Shown one piece after another: positions 56,216 to 64,000 of a DNA stretch of 64,000 nt (position 1 is its first letter; every line of letters starts with the position of its first letter). Below the pieces are notes generated by a model. That model did no database searches and was not told where the DNA came from. It saw only the letters and a program-made list of their open reading frames with translations. A program made the position numbers and the translations under genes. The stretch is taken from NCBI GenBank assembly GCA_034387635.1, contig JAOANU010000022.1:62001-126000 (forward strand). The letters are read 5' to 3'. The stretch comes from Rhodosporidiobolus odoratus. Taxonomy: Eukaryota; Basidiomycota; Microbotryomycetes; Sporidiobolales; Sporidiobolaceae.

Positions 56216-57129
56216 ATGAGTACTCCTCACCCCGATGCGGTTCTTCGGGACAAGCCGACTACTCTCCCATATGAGTTTTACAAGATCGCCGTCTTCGAAG
56301 TCTTGCATTGTCTTGCTAAGAGAGCTACAACCGATGAGCATTTGTCAGGAGACCGTTTCGGCCGCATGGAGAAGGATTGGGAGCTTAGGATGCATGATGC
56401 CATCATCGAGAGCTTGTGGGCAAAGCTTTTCTTGAGGGATCAAGAACTCATCCTGCATGAGCTCGGCGGTTTGCGGGAAAAGGTCGAACAGGGTGAGGTT
56501 ATGGATGTCAAAAACCTGGTCAGCCTCGACCTTTCCATGTAACAGTCGCACTATCACTGATCTTCTCTTTACTTCCATGTCTAAACATAGCCGGACCCTT
56601 TCCGCGTGAATGCCAAGTTCATCCCGTAACACCAACCTGGTTTGATGCACGCAGAGCATGCCCTATACGCGCAGCCAGACCTGGCGGAATCCGTAGACAA
56701 CGGACTCTTCCTGGACCTTTCGAGCAAGAGCTGACTGGCTCTGTCCTGTAGTCTAACCCATACCCTGCCCAGGGCATGGCAATGCAATTCACCCACCCTG
56801 ACCCACAATCAATGGTACGTTGGTCTTTGCCGCATCGTTTCTGACAACAATGCTGTCGGCGCTGACTGCGTATCACCTGGTTCGACCTGCAGTTCGCGCA
56901 TGACAATCTCTGGATGCCCAACCCGAGTCTAGCAGGCCAAGCACAACAGGGCTACCCAGGCTTCGTAGGTCCATCGTAGCTTCCGGAATCAACCCCATCA
57001 GAGTCCACCTGCACTCGCATCACGCAGGAATCCTCACCGATCTACTATGAGTATTGACCGCACCAAGTATTTCCGCAGAGCTATACACCCTGGCAGTCGG
57101 ATAGTGCCTTCTTTCCAGCGCCGCGCTAG
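56216..57129 (+). CDS. Unrecognised micro-exon gene with Pro/Gln-rich tail
   Basis: A helical N-terminal exon (56216-56518, 101 codons) contains LPYEFYKIAVFEVLHCLAKR, FGRMEKDWELRMHDAIIESL and LRDQELILHELGGLREKVE. Without splicing it would stop at 56542. A chain of small exons all in phase 0 continues it: 56591-56605 (five codons, PDPFR), 56657-56692 (HALYAQPDLAES), 56752-56814 (SNPYPAQGMAMQFTHPDPQ) and 56893-56964 (FAHDNLWMPNPSLAGQAQQG). Introns are 50-80 bases with GT-AG ends. The last exon is either SYTPWQSDSAFFPAPR to TAG 57127-57129 or an alternative ending ESSPIYYEY. The tail is Pro, Gln, Tyr and Met-rich like a transcription-factor activation region, but no DNA-binding domain is visible. 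Confidence 0.5.
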
Positions 57130-57917
57130 ACCACAACTTCCCGAGGTTCCCCAGCGTCTGCAAGTCTCGTAGCAATGAGTGTGTCACTGTACGACCGAGG
57201 GCTGTATATTCAAAGCAACAGGGGGCCCGTCACTCGCTTCGAGCGACAGGTACCTTGAGAAGGCCATCGCTCAACAGGAATCAGCACAGTTCAAAGTGTG
57301 TGTTCCAATCTGCAAGAATTCTATAGTTCCCCTTGCTTCTACTGCACCTGCTGCAGAGGCCCCGGAAGACACGGCAAGACAATGGATAGTACGAAAGAAG
57401 AGGACATGACGGATCATTGTCGATGAGGGCAGGCTGCCGTCCGACTTAATTTCGAGCATGACGCAACGCGGCGACACTGTTCAGGTTATCAAACCTAAGC
57501 AAAGGGGGCGGTAAGGACTGATTTGCAGCGTGACGACAGCTCAGTCGATTCGGGAAGTTGAAAAAAGCCATGAAAAAGAAAATATACGCACTCTCGCCTA
57601 TGCTCAGTCAACGACAGCAAGGCCTTGCTGCGTACGTTCTCCCCCGTTACCGTACTAGACCGCGCCGCGCAAGAGGCTGGATTGCGATAAGCGTGGCACT
57701 GCAAGCGATTCGCGAGCGCGAGCAGGATCTTCTGGCGGGGCGAGCGGAACGCCCGGTTTTGACGCAGAGCCATGGTGGTACCGAGTAGCAGTATACTGAG
57801 CCTTTTCACAGGCTCACAGCGGTCGATAAGGGTTGTGGTCTAATCCATCTTTGGTGTTGGGTACGCTCTTTCTTTCGCCTCGTCGCTTCCCGCTCACGCC
57901 TGTTACTCGAGTCTAGG
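57130..57917. other. Intergenic region before PDX1
   Basis: Short frames at 57179-57409 and 57558-57788 look non-coding. The PDX1 promoter and leader lie at the right end. Confidence 0.4.
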
Positions 57918-59449
57918 ATGCATTACGCTGCTCGTACGCTCCGCCAGACTGCCAAGCTTGGCGCTCGCCAGCGTAAGTCGACCTTGTTCCACTTCAACAG
58001 ACGTTCAAGATATCGATCGACTGGAACGCGACAACACCGTCACTAGGATACGTATAAACCCATGTCAGCCGTCAAACGGTTATACGTGGCGCGCTGCACG
58101 AGCTGCCGTGCTGATTGGATCTGCGCGAGGGGAGATAATGCGGTCGAAGCGGAAGCGGTGCGGAGCCGCAACATCGCTTGAGAACGGACTTGCAGGCTAC
58201 GAGGGCTCGTCAAGAATTTTCATACAGCTACAAGACACTCGTACGTGCGGTCATAAGGAGGAGAATATGCTGACACCGCTGCTTCACCCGCAGTTCATGC
58301 CTCGCGCTCAGCAGCGGCTACGAGCAACTTCCTCATGCCGGCTATGGTACGTCCCTTGTCAATCCGGCATCCTCCATTGCACACGTAGGGTGTAGCTGGC
58401 TGACGGTTCCTCCTCTGATTAGTCGCCGACCATGACTGAAGGTTCTCTCTCGGAGTGGAAGGTCAAGGAGGGCGAGGCGTTCGCTGCAGGAGATGTGCTG
58501 CTTAGCCTGGAGACGGACAAGGCAACGATCGATGTCGAGGCGCAGGACGACGGTGTCATGGGCAAGATCCTTGTGCGCCTGGCTGTTTCCTTTTTCTCCG
58601 TTCTATAAAAAGCTGACAGAGTGCCTACTCTGGATGTCGCCTCGTCTTTGCCCGTCGCAAAAACAGGTCCAAAACGGCGCAGCTGGCATTCCCGTTGGCC
58701 AGCTGATCGCCATCCTCGCCGAAGAGGGCGACGACCTTGCCGCCATCGAAATCCCCTCTGAAACCTCCGCGTCTTCCTCTGCTCCTTCCGCTTCCGATGC
58801 TCCTTCAACTCCGTCCTCTGAGCCTACTCCGTCACCTGCGACCCCTTCCAGCCAGCCCTCCGAAGTTCACGCCCACCCCCACCACGACAAGCCCCTCCTC
58901 CCCTCCGTCCTCCGCCTCCTCGCCATGAACAACGTCTCCGACGCTTCTGCCATCGTTGGAACAGGTCACCACGGCATCCTCACCAAGGGTGACGTGCTCG
59001 CCTTCCTCGGCAAGATCTCCAACCCTCGCGGCAGTCTACCCGAGGACAAACCCCATGGAAACCACCCCGCCAACGAGTACACCAAGAGCTCGAGTGGCTA
59101 TGGAAGCTCGCCCGCTTCGGTTGGAGGTGGAAAGGCGGGTGAGGCGAAGCAGGCTCAGGTGCAATTAGACGGTCCGTCATTGAGGAGGATCTTTGCGGCG
59201 GGATTGGGCGTGGCGGCCAAGCCCAAGTCGGTCAAGCCGGTGGCAGCCCCCTCTTACTGTGAGCTGAATCCCTGCTTCTTGTACTGGCATACCGACTGAC
59301 GCTCCCCGTTATTAGCCTTCGACTCGATTCTCGACGACTACCTCCCCCCCTCTCAGCGTTCTACTTTCTCTTCCGCTTCTTCGGTTTCTGTTCCTCCTCC
59401 CGCGGCAAAAGGCGGGAAGAACTCTTTCGATGACATTCTTGGGTTGTAG
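57918..59449 (+). CDS. PDX1: PDX1/PDHX, E3-binding protein of the pyruvate dehydrogenase complex
   Basis: This subunit anchors dihydrolipoamide dehydrogenase to the mitochondrial PDH core. Exons 57918-57972, 58294-58346, 58423-58572, 58667-59258 and 59316-59449 give 327 residues. A basic presequence (MHYAARTLRQTAKLGARQ) directs it to mitochondria. The lipoyl domain follows (SPTMTEGSLSEWKVKEGEAF, LLSLETDKATIDVEAQDDGV) with the lipoyl lysine in ETDKAT. A Ser/Pro linker leads to the peripheral subunit-binding domain (LLPSVLRLLAMNNVSDASAI, GTGHHGILTKGDVLAFLG). There is no acyltransferase catalytic domain, which separates it from the E2 enzyme and fits fungal Pdx1. The C-terminal tail repeats a short motif: SFDSILDDYL, then SFDDILGL at the end. 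The first intron, about 320 bases, is unusually long for this window. Confidence 0.92.
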
Positions 59450-59670
59450 ATGGGTTAGGTAGTCTGGGTTGTTTTGGATATAGATGCTGTTTCTTCTTGC
59501 AACCATCGCCGAGGAAAGCAAACTATTCCTGCCTTCGCATCAGATTGCGCAAACCGCCGGGCTGTCTCATGTACGGTCTGGTCACTCACAGCTAGGGCAT
59601 GTCGCAGTAGCAGCTCACACGAGTCGACATTACTCTGCTCTCGCTGTCGGCGCTTCTCTCGCTGATCAGC

Positions 59671-60777
59671 ATGGCTTCACAACGCTCTGCATCGCTGGGG
59701 AAGCGACTTTTGAGCTCATATCGCTCTAGTACACCATCTACGCGCAGTCCATCAGGTCCGTGTCTCTCCCTCGACCTTGTCCCGCTTTTTTGGTCTGACC
59801 TGATTTAGTTGCTCATCTCGACCGTACACAGCACGATGGGCTTCAACTGCCGCCTCTGAAGCATCATCAACTTCTTCAACACCTTCGCCCACATCCCCCT
59901 ACCGCATCGTCGCCTCCGCTCTCGTCTCCCGACCTCCCCTGATCCTCCCCCCTCTCTCCCCTCTAGAACGCTCCTACTACGCCTACCAACGCACCCTCCA
60001 CCGCGCCCTGTCCAAGCCCGTCCCAACCTCCACAAGTTGGTTCTTCAAATCCGGTTCGGCCGCCGAAAAGGCCTTTACGGCGTTCGATGCTCGAGCCCAG
60101 AAGGAGGACAGTGGGAGATTGGAGAGTGAGGAGAGGGAGTTTGAGTTGGCTAGGGAGGAGGTAGAGGGGAGTAAGGAGGTTGTGGGAAGGGTTAGTGAGG
60201 CGGATGAAAAGGGGGATCTGAGGAGTTTGGAAAGAAAGGCGGATAGGACACTTTATTTGGTGTTGAAGAAGGAGCGGGATGAGCATAGTTGGCAGTTTCG
60301 TGCGTCCCTTAACGTCCCTTGCTTACCCTCGCCGAACTTCGCTGACTTTCGGCATTTGGTTGCAGCCCAAGGCGCGGTCGAGGCGGGCGAATCGCTAGCA
60401 GATGCGGCCAAGCGGGAACTACTCGAAGAGGTAGGAGAGAACGTTGATGTGTGGCAAGTCGGTCGAGTGCCCGCAGGAGCGATGGAGTACAAGTTCCCGC
60501 AAGAGCACGTTGAGAAGTTCCCGGGCAAAGAGGCTGCGAGGGTGCGCCATTCCCCCTTCTCGTCTTCACCCTTCTTTGGCTCCTCTGACTAACCTGAAGT
60601 ATGTTCGAGCAGGTTTTCTTCCTTCCCCACCGTATCCTTCGCGGACAAGTTCACCTCGGTCCCGCGCAGAAGAAGGAGGGTATTGTTGATTTTGCGTGGT
60701 TGACCAAGGAGGAGGTCAAGGGGAAGGTGGACCCGGCTTACTGGGACAAGGTTGCGGGGATGATGAGCGATTCGTAG
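59671..60777 (+). CDS. MRPL17: Mitochondrial ribosomal protein mL46 (Nudix fold)
   Basis: mL46 is a large-subunit mitoribosome protein derived from a Nudix hydrolase. Exons 59671-59755, 59832-60299, 60366-60541 and 60613-60777 give 297 residues. A Ser/Arg-rich presequence (MASQRSASLGKRLLSSYRSS) is followed by the family block YRIVASALVSRPPLILPPL with PLERSYYAYQRTLHRALSK, a charged helical insert, and DRTLYLVLKKERDEHSWQFP. The Nudix segment is QGAVEAGESLADAAKRELLE EVG, keeping the G, E, RE and EE positions of the Nudix box. The end, VFFLPHRILRGQVHLGPAQK and VDFAWLTKEEVK, is typical of mL46. It lies 220 bases after PDX1 on the same strand. Confidence 0.88.
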
Positions 60778-61532
60778 GTGTACCTGGATCTGGAAGGGGT
60801 ATGACATTGCAGCGAGCTGTAGATTGTGGGCGCGCACTCTGCGTGTAGCTCAGAGCAGATTATTCAGCCCGTTGTCAAACAGCTTCCTGACTGCTTTTGC
60901 AGCGATGAGAAGTGGAGTGTTGGCGAGCGCAGCCGATCAAAGCGCGTCTAATTTGTCAAGAGCGACAAAAGGGGAAGAACCGGGAGTCAAGGGACGAAAA
61001 GAACATCACGCCAGTCTCTTGGTCCGCGTTTGCGAGACCGGGGTATCTCAAGGGTCATGCTTGCAGCCACAGGATGATGCCGTGAAGAATTGGAGAAGCG
61101 ATAAGCACATTGCTTCGGTCAGGCAGTTTGAGAAGGTCATGTTCTCTGCATCCGATCTTTCGCAACCCACGTCGCCAGCCTGAAAAAGCTCGACGAACCC
61201 AAACATGGCGAAAAGAAAAGCTTCCTTCTGATACCCTTTATTACCCAACCGTGCTTGCATCCACATACTCCTGGTTCATGGAGTGTACTGCACACTTCAC
61301 CTGCGGCGAGGAGACTGGTACCTTCTGGGCATGTCAGCCTTGGTGCAAAACGTCAGCCAGGTTCTCTCCGCAGATAGTCGAGTCAAACAGAAAGACAACA
61401 TTCCTCGAGCTGTAGGGCCCCGGCGGCCTGTTTGCGCAGAACCCTGCTTGTCTTATGTGACCTCACAGCATGTGAATCAAGTGGTGGAAGAGTAAGACTT
61501 TCATGCTGCCCAAACCGAGCTGGTCAGTACAG
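60778..61532. other. Intergenic, no supported gene
   Basis: A 119-codon frame at 60824-61183 (+) lacks convincing character. Composition becomes less GC-rich from here to the window end. Confidence 0.4.
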
Positions 61533-61825
61533 TCAGGCGGTTTGAAGCTCCTTGAGCCTTGCAGAGTACTCCTCCCCTTCGTAAAAACATGGCTTGTAAC
61601 CCTTGACCTTGTGCTTCTTCTGACTCCTTGGGTCAATCTCAACTTCCCTGACGGGAATCTCCTTGAGGGCTGTTGAGAGTAGAGCTCAGTGCTATTGGGA
61701 AAACTGAGATTACCAGTGGCACAGCTTGAAGGAAGTGTCTCTTTCCCCGGTCCGTTCAAGTTCTTGCCTGCTTTAAGGTCACTCTGGTCTGATCTCTTGA
61801 ATGGGGCTTGCTGGCACCCATACCT
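61533..61825 (-). CDS. 3' exons of an unrecognised gene
   Basis: Two exons join in phase: one ending at 61714 (SDLKAGKNLNGPGKETLPSS) and the last, 61669-61533 (LKEIPVREVEIDPRSQKKHK, GYKPCFYEGEEYSARLKELQ), with stop TGA 61535-61533. The intron is 44 bases, GT-AG, short but usable. Upstream the same frame is open to about 61825 and then meets a TGA. Beyond that stop the frame continues with an ATG-led segment (MSFQPNADDCNSGQARSP), so either an exon boundary lies here or the gene is decayed. No family is recognised. Confidence 0.4.
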
Positions 61826-61830
61826 CCTTC

Positions 61831-62787
61831 AGCCTCGGGCGGCTACTTCAGGACTTCTTGCTTGCCCGGAATTACAGTCATCAGCATTGGGTTGAAAGCT
61901 CATTCTGGAGGTCTGGTCTTTGTCGGGCAAAGGCAAAGACAAGAGTCAGGAAGCGCCTGTCACGAGCTCTTCGGGCAACTTCGACGCTGTCTGAACAGGG
62001 ATTTGTGTTGACACGAAGTAAATGACAAAGAAAGGCCGAAAGAAATGCAGTGCTGGACACAGGAGGTCCGCTTCAGTCATGCTGAAATGACTGCGGATTG
62101 TATATCAGCCGGAAGCAGAAGCTATTTGGAGCAATACTATGATTGCCGGCGCTTTCTTGCTCACGCAGGAGCTTCTTACAAAGATAGCTCAATTGAGGCC
62201 TAGCTGCCAGGGAGACCTTTGCGTATGCTGCTGCACACCAGGTCACAGTAGGTGGAGCTGCCTCCGGGGGCACAGCAGCTGTACTGTGGATCTAGACCTT
62301 GCACACCATTGTCAGGATGCAAGTTGAGAAGGTGAAGGTCATGCACTTGCGTGGATCCCTCGTCAGATGTGCAGTACAACATCACTGGGAACGTCAAGAT
62401 ATATACGCTGTTCATGCTTCCTCTGATGTGGAGTGAAGAGCAAGGTGCAGCATTTGTAAGACGGCAAGCAAGGGTGTGGCATAGTCACTTGGCCTTCTTC
62501 ACATACCTACCGCTTACCAAGCAGCATTCCCACTCTCCACCGAGGCTCTCATCATGATTAGCCGTGACTTCCTTCTGCCTATCACAAGACAAGCAGCCAG
62601 AGGAGCACTGAGTGGACACATGATCAGGGCCAAGAGGTCATACTTACTTGCTACGCTGCATACTATATATCTCCCCGATGAAGGTGGCAAGCACGGCTTG
62701 GCGTCACAGAGTACAACGTATTGAACACACTTTTTAAGGACTTGAAGTTGAAGCTCAAATGACACAGCTACCCCTTCTCCTCAGCCC
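61831..62787. other. Region without a confident gene
   Basis: Weak frames exist on the minus strand at 62514-62765 (VLKKCVQYVVLCDAKPC) ahead of a GTAAGT donor, but they cannot be joined to anything. Confidence 0.3.
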
Positions 62788-64000
62788 CTACTGATAACCT
62801 GCATCTCATGGCCCATGATAATGTCCTTGTCTACCCTGATAGGGAGGGGGATAGCGCTGTGCGAGGGAGAACTAGTTCAGCAAGCATGTCAGGCTCACAG
62901 GAACAACAATGGAGTTCTGCAATTGCTGCTCCACACACCTGGCGATTGACAGCATCCTGTGCAGGCTCTAACCCTGCAGGATTGCCATTGAGTGGCGCGA
63001 CATCATGATAATGATAGGAGTACTGCTGTAGATACAGAGGGAATCAGCGAGATGAAGAAGGGAAGCAGCACGAGGAAAGAGCCGAAAGAAAGGAAGAGAA
63101 GAGAGAGAAAAAGCAATCACCAATCGTTCAGGCTCAGCATGAGCACGGCTATATACCGGGGCGGCTCTTACCGGGGCGGCTCTGAGGACTGAAGAATGGT
63201 CGTGCAAAGGGTACTGCGATTCCCCTGCGACTAGAGATGTGTATGGCGCAGGTCCCTTTTTTTGGGCAAATGGTCAGCTCTGCTTACCTCTGAAACGGTG
63301 TCTCAAAGCGCATATAGCTTTGGCCCTTCTCAGACTGGTCCTTACCTGAAGCTGCTGCTGATCATACGACGGGAACGGCTCTGAGAAAACGGGAGGGGTG
63401 CCAAGGTTTCCTCGCCCTGCAGGATAGAAAGGGCTCTGTAACTCGGATGCAAGAGAGTTGTTGGTACCGTAGAAGTCGGGTAGGTGCATGTGACCCTGCG
63501 GATGCTGGAGAGTTTGGTGTGGGACTTGCGGTCGCGCGGACGTCGGCTCATAGCTTTGCATCGGAAACTGGCTGTGAGTGGCATGCACGTGATGGATGTT
63601 TTCATTCTGGGCAAAAGGAGGATGTGAGCACTGTGAAGAGTCTCGTAAACAACATGCAGTACGGGCAATTGCCTTACCCCATACACAGTACGCTGTGGCA
63701 GTGGTTGAGGAAAGTAACCGCCAGAAAATTGACTGTGATCTGTCAAAACAGCTGTTCCACATTAGCCCTGACCATGTCATGGGCAAGTACAAACTGCGAT
63801 ACGCACCTTGCTCTGGTTCCGCACGATGCTCTGGCTTCGGGGCACGGAAGCCTGTTCCTTGTTTCTGCCTCCATACAGCGTTCTTGATATCCGCGGCCGT
63901 GTATGGCCTGCCTCCAAGAGTGACAGCGCCGTGATGGTCGAGATAAGCTTTGATTGCTAAGTTTCGTTTGATTACGGGATAGTGTTTGTCATTGTATTCA
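62788..64000 (-). CDS. Unrecognised Pro/Gln/Tyr-rich protein (5' end outside window)
   Basis: Six exons fit exactly in phase: 64000-63807 (incomplete 5'), 63739-63678, 63606-63346, 63025-62939, 62856-62835 and 62798-62788 with stop TAG at 62790-62788. The first segment looks folded (IKAYLDHHGAVTLGGRPYTA, ADIKNAVWRQKQGTGFRAPK). The rest is low-complexity and rich in Pro, Gln, His and Tyr (DHSQFSGGYFPQPLPQR, YEPTSARPQVPHQTLQHP, PSYDQQQLQ, QYSYHYHDVAPLNGN, RYPPPYQGYQ at the end), like a regulatory activation region. The intron from 63345 to 63026 is about 320 bases and contains a tandem 15-base repeat. No family is recognised; the N-terminal segment might bind DNA, but that is a guess. Confidence 0.55.
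63154..63183. repeat. Perfect tandem 15-bp repeat, two copies
   Basis: TACCGGGGCGGCTCT occurs twice in direct succession inside the long intron of the gene at the window end. Confidence 0.85.

Noticed and set aside
1..64000. tRNA, rRNA and CRISPR features
   Set aside because: No cloverleaf, rRNA block or repeat-spacer array was recognised by eye; a tRNAscan-type search would be needed to exclude a tRNA.

Overview
This window comes from a fungal nuclear genome, most likely a basidiomycete of the Pucciniomycotina (a red-yeast or smut-like Microbotryomycete). The taxon is an inference from gene density on both strands, several introns of about 50-110 bases per gene with strong GT(A/G)(A/C)G donors, moderately high GC, and the protein complement. 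All gene models were read by eye from splice junctions and frame continuity; no search was run.

Layout. 0-9 kb: a 3' gene fragment, then MBF1 (-) head-to-head with a short STI1/HOP co-chaperone (+), a secreted Rds1-type ferritin-like protein (-), and poorly resolved genes at 4.5 and 7.9-8.7 kb. 8.8-15 kb: a GEA/GBF1-type Sec7 ARF exchange factor (-). 15.2-18 kb: GPI2/PIG-C (+) converging on an F-box-like gene (-). 18.1-26 kb: a small spliced gene whose last exon is split by a complete Ty3/Gypsy chromovirus with 341-bp LTRs that read as identical and a GTGCA target duplication. 26-27.7 kb: no confident gene. 27.7-35 kb: a Mediator tail subunit resembling Med16 (+) and a UIM plus Tdp1-fold protein that stops early (+). 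35-40.4 kb: an unrecognised gene and a CAS1-type polysaccharide O-acetyltransferase (both -). 41-53.6 kb: the CCR4-NOT scaffold NOT1 (-) head-to-head with a PUF-repeat RNA-binding protein (+). 54-60.8 kb: a coiled-coil protein, a micro-exon gene, the pyruvate dehydrogenase E3-binding protein PDX1, and mitochondrial ribosomal protein mL46 (all +). 61.5-64 kb: two unrecognised spliced genes (-), the last running off the window.

Most genes are housekeeping: protein folding, vesicle traffic, GPI anchors, Mediator, mRNA decay and mitochondria. Two head-to-head pairs join related functions (MBF1/STI1 in stress, NOT1/PUF in mRNA decay). The unusual content is the apparently young retrotransposon and the gene it broke, the STI1 and Tdp1-like proteins that lack half of their usual domains, and the small multi-exon genes near 56-57 kb and 62.8-64 kb that match no family I recognise.
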